DNA of 64,000 bases, from the NCBI GenBank assembly GCA_903900155.1, contig CAIUMD010000019.1:49013-113012 (forward strand), given 5' to 3'. Each line of letters opens with the position of its first letter. Positions within the stretch are counted from its first letter, which is position 1. This DNA comes from an uncultured Caulobacterales bacterium. GTDB lineage: Bacteria; Pseudomonadota; Alphaproteobacteria; Caulobacterales; Caulobacteraceae. Shown here piece after piece: positions 1-8,371 of the stretch. The notes under the pieces are model-generated. The model did no database searches, was not told the DNA's origin, and worked only from the letters and a program-made list of their open reading frames with translations. The position numbers were made by a program, and so were the translations under genes.

Positions 1-64
1 CATGGGCGGCCGCAAGGGCGGCGAGAAGCTCTGGTTGGAAGTCGACAACGTCGTCTTCTTCTAA
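1..64 (+). CDS. C-terminal end of an unidentified protein (partial)
   Basis: An open frame enters from the left edge and ends at TAA 62-64. The last residues read GGRKGGEKLWLEVDNVVFF. Too little is present to assign a family. It is listed because the frame is open to the edge and lies on the same strand as the TonB receptor that starts 150 bases downstream. Confidence 0.4.
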   Translation, partial: MGGRKGGEKLWLEVDNVVFF

Positions 65-213
65 AGGCCGGCGACCATGGCCCGGCGCGCGGCTTCAAGA
101 CCGCGCCCGGGCGTCGCCTCCCGAAAGGGATCCGACGGGAAGAAGCGATCGGGTGGGACCAAAATGGACAGCTCCGGCCTTGGGGGACGGAGTTCAAGAA
201 GAGGGGAATTGAT

Positions 214-3200
214 ATGACCAACACGAAGGCGCTCCGCGCCGCCATGTTCGCGACCTCGGCGCTCTGTGTCGCCTGGGCCGGGCAAGCCTCCGCCCAGACC
301 GGCGCGCCCGAAAGCACTGTCGAAGAGATCGTGGTCGTCGGCTCGCGCATCGAAGGCGCCAAGGCCACCGCCGCCCTGCCCGTCACCGTCGTCGACGCCA
401 AGCAGCTGGACGCCGTGGCCGCCAGCTCGGGCGACGACCTGTTCCGCGCCATCCCGCAGATGGGCGACGTGAACTACAACTCCAGCTACCTGCCCGGCAG
501 CAGCAACTCGGCCCGCGGCGACATCGGTTCGGTGAACCTGCGCAACCTGGGTTCGGGCAACACCCTGGTGCTGCTGAACGGCCGCCGCGTGGTCGCCCAC
601 CCGACCAGCCAGGCCGACGGCAACAGTCTGGTCCCGACCATCACCTACAACACCAACGCCATCCCGACCTCGGGCCTCAAGCGCCTGGAAGTCCTGCGCG
701 ACGGCGCCGCCGCCATCTACGGCACCGACGCCGTGGCCGGCGTGGTCAACACCGTGCTGAAGGACAATTTCGACGGCGTCGACGTCGAGGCCCAGTACGG
801 CGCGGCCGAAGGCACGAACCTCAAGGAATACGAGTTCAACGGCCTGTTCGGCCACAATTTCGAGCGCGGCAATCTGACCGCCCTCGTCAGCTACGACAAA
901 CGCACCGAACTGCGGACCACGGACCAGGCCTACACCGCCTCGGCCGACAAGCGCGGCCTGTTCACGGGCACTCGGTTCGACGGCGCGGCGTCCTTGGACG
1001 GCCGTGGCACGGTCACGCCGTGGGGCAGCTTCACAGCCGCCTCGGCGGTGCGGGTCGGCACGACCCTGATCACCAGCTCGGCCGGCGCCTTCCACGTCCA
1101 GCCCACGACCTATCCGGGCAGCCTGGCCACCGTCGGCAACGGCATCAGCATCGACGACGGCGCGCCGGCTACCTCGGGCGACGACCGCAACCTGCGTTAT
1201 GACGGGGCCGCCAGCGGCCTGACGGTGATGCCGGCGCTCAAGCGCCTGAACGTCTTCGTCACAGGCCACTACGACGTGACCGACACGATCACCGCCTTCG
1301 GCGAAGTGGGCGTCTATCAGGCCAAGACCCGCGCCTACCAAGCCCCGGCGACGACCACCTCGGCCCAGGTGATCACCGCCCCGACCACGAGCTACTGGAA
1401 CCCCTTCGGCCCCACGACCTTCAACGGCGCGGCCAACCCCAACCGCCTGGCGGGCATCAACGCTCCGGCCACCGGCCTAGCCGTCACACTGACCAGCTAC
1501 GACTTCGTCGACGCCGGCAAGCAGCAGGTCGACGTCACCAACGACCAGACCCGTTTCCTGGCCGGCCTGCGCGGCGACGCCATGGGTTGGAAGTGGGAGT
1601 CAGCGCTGATGTACTCCCAGGCCAAGGTCAAGGACGTCTCCGACGGCATCAGCGCCACGGCGGCGCAGAAGCAGATCGGCCTGTCGACCGCCGACGCCTA
1701 CAACCCGTTCAACGGCGGCACGGTGGCCAATCCCAGCGTTGGCGACGCCACGCCCGGCAGCCAGGCGGCGATCGACGCGATCCGCTTCAAGTCCAAGCGC
1801 GAGAGCACCAGCTCGCTGGCCTCGTGGGACTTCCGCGTTTCGAAGGCCGACCTGTTCCACCTGCCCGGCGGCGATGTCGGCGTGGCGGCCGGCGTCGAAT
1901 GGCGCCGCGAAACCCAGCACGACGACCGCGACGCCCATGTCGACGGCACGATCACCTACACCAACTCGGTCACGGGTGTGACTTACCTGTCCGATATGGT
2001 CGGCACCAGCCCGTCGCCCGATACGAAGGGTTCGCGCAAGGTCAGCTCGGCCTATGTCGAATTCGCCGTGCCGGTGATCTCGCCCGAGATGGGCATCCCG
2101 CTGGTCCGCAGCGTCGAGCTGCAGCTGGCCGGCCGCGCCGAGAAGTACAGCGACGTCGGTTCGGTGGCCAAGCCCAAGGTCGCGCTGGCCTGGGACCTGG
2201 TCGATGGCTTCCGCGTCCGCGGTTCGTGGGCCCAGGGCTTCAAGGCTCCCAACCTCGAGCAGATCAACGCCACGGTCGTCACCCGCGCCAACACCCGCAC
2301 CGACTATGTGCGCTGCGAAGCCGACCTGCGCGCGGGCCGGATCACCAGCTTCAGCAACTGCACCCGCACGCTCAGCGTCCAGGCGCAACGCTCGGGCAAC
2401 CCCGACCTGAAGCCGGAAGACTCCGAGACCATGGGCTTCGGCTTCGTCTTCGAGCCGAAGTTCATCCCGTCGGAATTTGGCCAGTTCACGCTGACCACCG
2501 ACTACTGGCGCGTGAAGCAAAAGGGCATCGTGGGCCTGTTCGGCGAAGGCAACGCCCTGATCCTGGACTACCTGCTGCGTCAGGGCGGTTCCAGCAACGC
2601 CAACGTCGTCCGCGCCGCTCCTACGGCCGACGACACCGCGGCCTTTGCGGGCACCGGCCTGACCCCGGTCGGCACGGTGCTGTATGTCAAGGACCAGTAC
2701 GTCAACACCCTGCCGCAAGAGGCCCGCGGCATCGACATCGGCCTGATGTGGCGCAAGCACGGCACGCCGATCGGTGACTTCGACCTCAGCGTCAACGGCG
2801 CCCATCTGATCAAGTTCTACCAGCAGCCCTCGCCACAGATCGCGGCGCTGATGGCGGCCCGCGCGGCCGGCACGATCAATGCCGGCACCACGATCACCGG
2901 CGGGGGCAGCTACATCCGCCAAAACAGCAAGCCGGACTGGAAGTGGACCGCCGCCCTGAGCTGGAGCCTCGACCAGTTCTCGGCCGGGGTGTTCACCCAG
3001 TACATCTCCGACATCGACGACACGGGCCTGATCGACTCGGCCGGCGCGCCCTGGATCATCGACTCCCAGATCACGGCCAATGTCTACGGCCAGTACGAAT
3101 TCACCAAGGGCTGGGCGGCCAATACCCGCCTGAAGCTGGGCGTGCGCAACCTGACCAACGAGGCCCCGCCGCTGTCGTCGAACGGCTATCTGGGCACGGT

Positions 3201-3252
3201 GTACCAGCCCTATGGCCGGTACTTCTACGCCAGCATCCGCAAGACCTTCTGA
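214..3252 (+). CDS. TonB-dependent outer-membrane receptor (1012 aa)
   Basis: Outer-membrane, energy-coupled import channel. Residues 1-28 form a signal peptide ending in QASAQ. A TonB-box-like segment (VEEIVVVGSRI, about residues 36-46) follows, then a plug domain with the typical NLRNLGSGNTLVLLNGRRVV stretch (about residues 109-128), and a long beta-barrel ending in an aromatic residue (SIRKTF). The start ATG has a good GAGGGG ribosome site. At about 1000 residues it fits the large Caulobacter/sphingomonad receptors. The substrate cannot be read from sequence. The neighbouring convergent phosphodiesterase gene suggests a phosphoester-type ligand, but that is inference. Confidence 0.95.
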   Translation: MTNTKALRAAMFATSALCVAWAGQASAQTGAPESTVEEIVVVGSRIEGAKATAALPVTVVDAKQLDAVAASSGDDLFRAIPQMGDVNYNSSYLPGSSNSARGDIGSVNLRNLGSGNTLVLLNGRRVVAHPTSQADGNSLVPTITYNTNAIPTSGLKRLEVLRDGAAAIYGTDAVAGVVNTVLKDNFDGVDVEAQYGAAEGTNLKEYEFNGLFGHNFERGNLTALVSYDKRTELRTTDQAYTASADKRGLFTGTRFDGAASLDGRGTVTPWGSFTAASAVRVGTTLITSSAGAFHVQPTTYPGSLATVGNGISIDDGAPATSGDDRNLRYDGAASGLTVMPALKRLNVFVTGHYDVTDTITAFGEVGVYQAKTRAYQAPATTTSAQVITAPTTSYWNPFGPTTFNGAANPNRLAGINAPATGLAVTLTSYDFVDAGKQQVDVTNDQTRFLAGLRGDAMGWKWESALMYSQAKVKDVSDGISATAAQKQIGLSTADAYNPFNGGTVANPSVGDATPGSQAAIDAIRFKSKRESTSSLASWDFRVSKADLFHLPGGDVGVAAGVEWRRETQHDDRDAHVDGTITYTNSVTGVTYLSDMVGTSPSPDTKGSRKVSSAYVEFAVPVISPEMGIPLVRSVELQLAGRAEKYSDVGSVAKPKVALAWDLVDGFRVRGSWAQGFKAPNLEQINATVVTRANTRTDYVRCEADLRAGRITSFSNCTRTLSVQAQRSGNPDLKPEDSETMGFGFVFEPKFIPSEFGQFTLTTDYWRVKQKGIVGLFGEGNALILDYLLRQGGSSNANVVRAAPTADDTAAFAGTGLTPVGTVLYVKDQYVNTLPQEARGIDIGLMWRKHGTPIGDFDLSVNGAHLIKFYQQPSPQIAALMAARAAGTINAGTTITGGGSYIRQNSKPDWKWTAALSWSLDQFSAGVFTQYISDIDDTGLIDSAGAPWIIDSQITANVYGQYEFTKGWAANTRLKLGVRNLTNEAPPLSSNGYLGTVYQPYGRYFYASIRKTF

Positions 3253-3259
3253 CGGCTCG

Positions 3260-3285
3260 TCCGCGCTCCCTCCGGGGAGCGCGGA
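3260..3285 (+). terminator. GC-rich hairpin after the TonB receptor
   Basis: An 11-bp perfect stem (TCCGCGCTCCC / GGGAGCGCGGA) with a 4-base loop starts 8 bases after the receptor stop codon. No T-tract follows, so it may be a weak or bidirectional terminator between the two convergent genes. Confidence 0.5.
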
Positions 3286-3394
3286 CAGGCTCAATGCCGA
3301 CGGGCAAAGGCGGCGTAGATAAAGCGAAAAACCAACAAACGGAGCGATTTGGAGAGCCGCCGCCGCATGACATCTCAACGACAGACCACCCCCT

Positions 3395-4561
3395 CTATCT
3401 CAGCATCACCTTGAGGTTCCGCTGCGGATCGACGAAGGCGTTCAACACCTCGGCCTCCAGGGTGAACGCGGCCATGTCCGGGACGTTGGCGAACTGGATC
3501 ACGACCTTGCCATGGGCCGGGACCGTCAGCATGCGCGAGTTGGTCAGCGGGCTGGCGGAAAGGCGCAGCTGGAGCGGCATGAAGGCGTCGTTGTGCAGCT
3601 CGACCTGAACCATGTCCTTGGTCAGGAAGCTCTGAGCCCGCGCCTTGCCGGTCATACGCAGCGCCGCGCCGACAATCTGGGACAGTTCCTGCTCACGGCC
3701 GTAGAGCGCCTGGCGATAGAGCGCCGCCGTGCGTTTCTGAAGCATCGCCGCGCGGATGGCCTCGGCTGAGCCGTCCTTGGCCAGCACCAGGGTCGTGGTG
3801 CGGTGCTGGCCTTCCGGGATCTGCATGTCGGCGTCGACGGCGCCGTGGACGTCGGACGCGCCGACGACTGCCAGGCCGTACTTCAGCGCCATGTCGAAGG
3901 CCGCCGCCGAATATTGCGCGCTGTTGGCGATCTCGACGGCGTCGAACAGACCGGCCTTCAGCAGGCCACGCTGCTCGGCGGGCATCAGCTCGGCCATTGC
4001 GGGGTCGAGGCCAGGCAGCGCCCAGGGATGGTTCCAGATGATGACCGCGCCCTGGCCGCGCGCGGCCTTCAAGACCTCGGTCGGATCCTTGGACATGGTC
4101 GGGTCGACCGCCAGGGCGTTGACATCCTTCAGGAACAGGGCGTTGAAGTGGCCCCATGGCATGCCGCGTGTGATCTCGACGCCCGGGATCGGCAGGACCT
4201 TGGAGCTGATACGGGCCGCCTCTTTCACCGCGATTGCGTACGGGCGATTGTGGTCGTCGGTGACGATGTCGGGGCTGTAGGGATGAGCCTCGAGGTGGTC
4301 AGTGACGGCATAGGCGGCCAGATGGTCCTGCTCGGCCTCCCACAGGCGGAAGCTGGGCCAGACGACGCCGTCGCTGAAGATGGTGTGCGTGTGGGTGTCG
4401 ACCGCCAGCACCTGCTCGCCCTTGGCCGTGACCGGGAAGTCGATGCGGCGCGTGTCGTCGGCGCGAGTCCAGGTCCGCTCCGGAGCGGTCTGGGCGGCGC
4501 CGGGCTGGCCGACCAGCAGGGCGAAGATGGCGGCGGTAGCGGCGAGAGACGCTTTCAGCAT
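3395..4561 (-). CDS. Exported PHP-fold phosphodiesterase (Sb-PDE-like)
   Basis: Predicted secreted metal-dependent phosphoester hydrolase of 388 aa. The chosen ATG at 4561 opens directly into a signal peptide (MLKASLAATAAIFALLVGQP, cleavage near GAAQ). An upstream ATG at 4618 would bury that signal and is less likely. The PHP signature is clear: HTHT at about 57-60 with Asp64, TDH at about 87-89, NHPW and GASDVH further on, all likely metal ligands. The organisation resembles the Sphingobium Sb-PDE family of organophosphate diesterases. It faces the first TonB receptor tail to tail and is divergent from the tandem TetR gene, sharing a 150-base regulatory gap. The exact substrate is unknown. 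Confidence 0.82.
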   Translation of the reverse strand: MLKASLAATAAIFALLVGQPGAAQTAPERTWTRADDTRRIDFPVTAKGEQVLAVDTHTHTIFSDGVVWPSFRLWEAEQDHLAAYAVTDHLEAHPYSPDIVTDDHNRPYAIAVKEAARISSKVLPIPGVEITRGMPWGHFNALFLKDVNALAVDPTMSKDPTEVLKAARGQGAVIIWNHPWALPGLDPAMAELMPAEQRGLLKAGLFDAVEIANSAQYSAAAFDMALKYGLAVVGASDVHGAVDADMQIPEGQHRTTTLVLAKDGSAEAIRAAMLQKRTAALYRQALYGREQELSQIVGAALRMTGKARAQSFLTKDMVQVELHNDAFMPLQLRLSASPLTNSRMLTVPAHGKVVIQFANVPDMAAFTLEAEVLNAFVDPQRNLKVMLR

Positions 4562-4617
4562 GATGGGTCGTCCGGTTGAGTCGGCGTGACCTCTATCGAC
4601 GACATGTGACAACCTCA

Positions 4618-4633
4618 ATACGGATGTACGGAA
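4618..4633 (-). promoter_or_regulatory. Operator-like repeat, copy 1 (TTCCGTACATCCGTAT)
   Basis: Read on the minus strand this is almost identical to two further copies at 5905-5920 and 5948-5963. The shared core is CCGTACATNCGT. Here it lies in the divergent gap between the phosphodiesterase and the tandem TetR gene. Confidence 0.5.
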
Positions 4634-4651
4634 AACAATGCCTAATTTTCC

Positions 4652-4668
4652 GGTGGATAATATCCACC
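4652..4668. promoter_or_regulatory. Perfect 17-bp palindrome (GGTGGATA-A-TATCCACC)
   Basis: Two 8-base arms match perfectly around one central base, 43 bases before the TetR-type start codon. Size and position fit an autoregulatory TetR-family operator. It differs in sequence from the CCGTACAT repeats. Confidence 0.55.
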
Positions 4669-4711
4669 TTGAAACTAGGGTGCGACCACCCGACGACGTC
4701 CGAGCCTACGC

Positions 4712-5896
4712 ATGAACAACAAGATCACCGACCTTCAGCCCTTTCTGCGCGCAGCCTTGCCGCTGGTCGCCGCCGACGGACTGAAGGGTCTCAGCCTGCG
4801 GCCGCTGGCCGAACAGCTGGGCACGACCGCGCCAGCATTGATCCGCCGCTTCGGCAGCAAGGACGAGATGGTCACCGCCCTGGTTGAAGTCGCCATCGCC
4901 GAGGATGGGGCCTTCCTCGACGGTTGGCTGGCGCGGATCCGGGCGCTGGAGGTGCGTAACGGCGCGCTGATGGCTGAGGTCGCCGAAGCGGTGCTGTCCG
5001 ACCTGGCCGGGCCCGAGGCCGGGCGCACGCGCTTCTATTGTGAACTGCTGCAGGCGGCCGCCTCGCGCCCCGAAATCGCCGAGCCGGTCGCCGCCTGGTC
5101 GGCGCGGCGCCTGGCTTTCTGGCACGCGGCGACGCAGCGCCTGCCCCTGCCGGAGCTCGCCGAGATTCTGCACGGCTTCAGCATCGGCGACGCCGCCTAC
5201 AGCCTGGTGCTGGAGGACGTGACCGCCTATCGCTGGCTGCGCCGTTTGAACCTGCGCCGACTGTGTTGCGGCCTGATCCCGACGGACGCGAGCCAGGACC
5301 AGCGCGCCTACGCGACCTTCCGAACCGCATTGGACGACCTCCATGGCGACGAGCCCGCCACACCGCCGATGTCCGACTGGCAGGCCAAGGCGGCGGGACA
5401 CATCTCGGCGCTGATCATCGCCGAGGGCGCCGACGCAGTGACGCACCGGGCCATCGCCGCTCGCGCGGGCCTGGCCAACTCGACCTTGGCCTATCACTTC
5501 CCGAAGCAGGAGGACCTTCTGCGGGCCGGCCTGGACGACATCGTGTCCAAGGTTCGCCGCGCGACGGGCGCCACGGCCTCCGACGCGCCGCCGGACTTCA
5601 ACCTGACCGCCATCCAGAGCAGCCGCGCGACCCTGGCCCTGGCCCTGGCCGCCGGGCGCATGCCCAGCCTCAAGCCGGTCGCGGCGGACCTGCGCCGCCA
5701 GCGCGGCGAGAGCTCGGTCTTCTACTACGAGCGACTGTACGGCGAGCGGGTATTCGACGTGGTGGCGTGCCAGGCGCTGTCCCTGACGGCCATGGGCTGG
5801 TTCACGTTGGACGGCCTTCTGGAGCCAACCGCCGCCGGCGGCTTTGGTTTTGATCTGGCCGAGCGCATGCGTGAGACCGCCCTGGCGTTGCGCTGA
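4712..5896 (+). CDS. Tandem TetR/AcrR-type regulator with two DNA-binding domains
   Basis: Cytoplasmic transcription regulator of 394 aa, twice the usual TetR length (about 190-220). The first unit carries an HTH at about 29-49 (LRPLAEQLGTTAPALIRRF), followed by a helical region. A second complete TetR N-terminus starts near residue 222, with its HTH at about 244-264 (HRAIAARAGLANSTLAYHF) and a second helical region. Both HTHs look intact. It is divergent from the phosphodiesterase and followed by a TonB receptor. A perfect palindrome lies upstream and CCGTACAT repeats lie on both sides, suggesting it controls both neighbours. The ligand is unknown. Confidence 0.88.
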   Translation: MNNKITDLQPFLRAALPLVAADGLKGLSLRPLAEQLGTTAPALIRRFGSKDEMVTALVEVAIAEDGAFLDGWLARIRALEVRNGALMAEVAEAVLSDLAGPEAGRTRFYCELLQAAASRPEIAEPVAAWSARRLAFWHAATQRLPLPELAEILHGFSIGDAAYSLVLEDVTAYRWLRRLNLRRLCCGLIPTDASQDQRAYATFRTALDDLHGDEPATPPMSDWQAKAAGHISALIIAEGADAVTHRAIAARAGLANSTLAYHFPKQEDLLRAGLDDIVSKVRRATGATASDAPPDFNLTAIQSSRATLALALAAGRMPSLKPVAADLRRQRGESSVFYYERLYGERVFDVVACQALSLTAMGWFTLDGLLEPTAAGGFGFDLAERMRETALALR

Positions 5897-5904
5897 TCCG
5901 CCAA

Positions 5905-5963
5905 ATCCGTACATCCGTTATCGACGAGCGAAAATTCGAGCAAAAATTCCCGTACATTCGTTA
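5905..5963 (+). promoter_or_regulatory. Operator-like repeats, copies 2 and 3
   Basis: ATCCGTACATCCGTTA (5905-5920) and TCCCGTACATTCGTTA (5948-5963) lie in the 130-base gap before the second TonB receptor. They start 43 bases apart, about four helical turns. The reverse complement of the element at 4618-4633 matches them. Likely binding sites of the adjacent regulator. Confidence 0.5.
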
Positions 5964-6026
5964 CGCAACCGTCATCGAGCGCTGATACCACCTCCGTCGA
6001 GTTCGAATTTTCGGGGATAACTTCCA

Positions 6027-8276
6027 ATGCTCACATACAAACGCCTTCGCACCCTGCTGCTCGCCAGCGCCGCCCTGAGCGGCGCCTCATCCGCACAAGC
6101 GTTCGCAGCCGACACTGCAACCACCGCTGACGACACCGCGCTGGAGCCGATCGTCGTGACCGCCCAGCGCCGCGCCGAACGTCTACAGGACGTGCCGATC
6201 TCGATCACCTCGGTCAGCGCCCAGAAGCTGGAGCAGTCCAACTTCCGCTCGATCACCGACCTGCCCTATCTGGTCCCGGGCGTGAATTTCGAGACGACCA
6301 ACGGCACGGCCTTCAACATCCGCGGCGTCGGCAGCAGCTCGTGGGACTTCTCCAATGAGAAGTCAGTCAGCCTGGTGGTCGACGACGTCGTGATGGACGC
6401 CCAGCGCGACAACGGCCTGACCGGCCTGAACGACATCCAGCAGATCGACGTGCTGATGGGCCCCCAGGGCACGCTGTTCGGCAAGAACGCCACCTCGGGC
6501 GTCATCGCCATCACCACGGTCAAGCCGGTGCTCGGCCAATACTCGGTGAAGGGTGACGCGGCCTATGGCGAACGCGCCGATCGGACTGCGAACCTGACGG
6601 TCAACATCCCGATCGGCGACAAGATCGCCCTGCGCGTCTCAGGCTTCGCCCAGGGCCAGGAAGGCTATGGCCGCTACACCGTGCTGAACCAGTCGCTGAA
6701 TGCCTATAAGGAGCACGGCTATCGGGCCAAGCTGCTGTTCGCGCCGAACGACCGGATCGAGCTGATCTATTCCAGCGACTATGCCCGTCACTGGGACAAT
6801 AACAACCGCACTACGGTCGGCGGCGGCTCGGCCTTCTTCACCAACCTGCAGATCGCCAACGGCGTGACGCCCAGCCTGAAGAACGACAGCAACGCCGACA
6901 GCAAGATGGGCCAGCTCAAGAACACCAGCTGGGGCCAGACGCTGAGGGGCCAGTTTCAGATCGGCCGCGACACCCTGACCTCGGTCAGCTCGTACCGCGA
7001 CACCCGCTCGTTCGGCGCGGGCCCCGGCGACTTCACCCCGGTCGACAAGTGGGCCTTCGTGCCGTTCAACCAGGGCACGGTGAAGACCTGGAAGTTCAGC
7101 CAGGAACTGCGCTGGGCCTCGCCGACCGGCGGTTTCTTCGAATATCTGGCCGGCCTCTACTACAACCGCCTGAGCCAGGACGCGACGCAAGCCCAGTGGG
7201 CCACCTTCGGCGCGCCGCTGCCCGTGACCAACATCACCACCACCAGCGGCGTGGTCGGCGACCCGGGCAACGCCACCCGCTTCCGCACCACCAACATCAC
7301 GCAGGCCGCCTTCGGCCAGCTGAAGTTCAACGTCTCGGACAAGCTGAGCCTGTCGGCCGGCGCGCGCTACACCCAGAACGACAACAGCCAGACGGAAAGC
7401 TTCTTCTATATCGACCCGGTGAAGGCGCTGGGCATGCCCATGACCTTCACGCCCAGCGGCAAGCCGCCCAGCCAGCCCTATGGTCAGGTCAAGGGCGACA
7501 ACTTCTCTTACCGCCTGGCCGCCCAGTATCGCCTCAGCAGCGACGTCATGGCCTACGTGTCCTACGCCACAGGCTACAAGCCCGGCGGCACCGCCTTCGT
7601 CGGCAACAACTATTCGCCGTACAAGGACGAAACGGTCAAAAGCGTCGAGGCTGGCGTCAAGTCCGAGCTGTTCAACCGCCGGGTGCGCCTGAACGCCAGC
7701 GTGTTCAACTCGGAATTCAGCGACTTCCAGACCTCGCTGCTGACTTTCGTGCCGGGCAATCCGGTGGCGGTGATCGCGACGGGCAACGCCGGCGGCCTGC
7801 GCAGCCGGGGCTTCGAGACCACCTTCGCCTGGCGCGCCACGGAAGGCCTCACCCTGAGCGGCGGCGTGACCTATGCCGACGCGGTGTTCACCGACTTCCG
7901 CTACAACGCCACGACCAACTACAAGGGCACCAGCCTGACCAACGCGCCCAAGTGGCAAGGCTCTCTCAGCGCCAACTATGACCGCGAGATCGGCGCCTAT
8001 CGCCTGAAAGCCAGCCTGGACTACGCCTACCGCACCCGCACCTGGAGCGCGGTCGGCCAGGCCGCCAACACCGAGCTGCCGGGCTACGGCATGGCCAACG
8101 GCCGCATCAGCGTCACCCCGGAGAACGGCGGCGTCGAGGTCGGCCTCTACGGCCGCAACCTGCTGGACAAGTACTTCTCCACCGCCTTCGAGCAGTACAG
8201 CACCATGAGCCTGACCCATCGCATCTCGCGGGAAGCGCACCGAACAGTCGGGGTCTTCGCCAAGTACGCCTTCTAG
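6027..8276 (+). CDS. TonB-dependent receptor (749 aa)
   Basis: Outer-membrane active importer with a signal peptide (ASSAQAFA, about residues 20-27), the TonB-box-like PIVVTAQRR, and a FecA/FyuA-like plug (QDVPISITSVSAQKLEQ; LMGPQGTLFGKNATSGVI). The barrel ends KYAF. The length is that of the iron/small-molecule type, unlike the 1012-aa receptor nearby. It follows the tandem TetR gene by 130 bases, and two operator-like repeats lie in that gap, so it is probably controlled by that regulator. A strong terminator follows. The substrate is unknown. Confidence 0.93.
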   Translation: MLTYKRLRTLLLASAALSGASSAQAFAADTATTADDTALEPIVVTAQRRAERLQDVPISITSVSAQKLEQSNFRSITDLPYLVPGVNFETTNGTAFNIRGVGSSSWDFSNEKSVSLVVDDVVMDAQRDNGLTGLNDIQQIDVLMGPQGTLFGKNATSGVIAITTVKPVLGQYSVKGDAAYGERADRTANLTVNIPIGDKIALRVSGFAQGQEGYGRYTVLNQSLNAYKEHGYRAKLLFAPNDRIELIYSSDYARHWDNNNRTTVGGGSAFFTNLQIANGVTPSLKNDSNADSKMGQLKNTSWGQTLRGQFQIGRDTLTSVSSYRDTRSFGAGPGDFTPVDKWAFVPFNQGTVKTWKFSQELRWASPTGGFFEYLAGLYYNRLSQDATQAQWATFGAPLPVTNITTTSGVVGDPGNATRFRTTNITQAAFGQLKFNVSDKLSLSAGARYTQNDNSQTESFFYIDPVKALGMPMTFTPSGKPPSQPYGQVKGDNFSYRLAAQYRLSSDVMAYVSYATGYKPGGTAFVGNNYSPYKDETVKSVEAGVKSELFNRRVRLNASVFNSEFSDFQTSLLTFVPGNPVAVIATGNAGGLRSRGFETTFAWRATEGLTLSGGVTYADAVFTDFRYNATTNYKGTSLTNAPKWQGSLSANYDREIGAYRLKASLDYAYRTRTWSAVGQAANTELPGYGMANGRISVTPENGGVEVGLYGRNLLDKYFSTAFEQYSTMSLTHRISREAHRTVGVFAKYAF

Positions 8277-8317
8277 TCCCCTGAAGCGCGGGCGGCCCCG
8301 TATCGCCGCGCACGACT

Positions 8318-8353
8318 GTCCCGCCTGGGCGATCGCCTGGGCGGGACCTTTTT
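8318..8353 (+). terminator. Rho-independent terminator
   Basis: GTCCCGCC / GGCGGGAC arms enclose a second palindrome (GGCGATCGCC), and a CTTTTTC tract follows. It ends only 3-18 bases before the candidate start codons of the phosphatase gene. Confidence 0.75.
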
Positions 8354-8371
8354 CTCATGGAAAGTCTCGAC

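Noticed and set aside
5961..5967. A further TGCGTAA (minus strand) in the gap before the second TonB receptor
   Set aside because: It points away from any gene start and overlaps a copy of the CCGTACAT repeat. Treated as chance.
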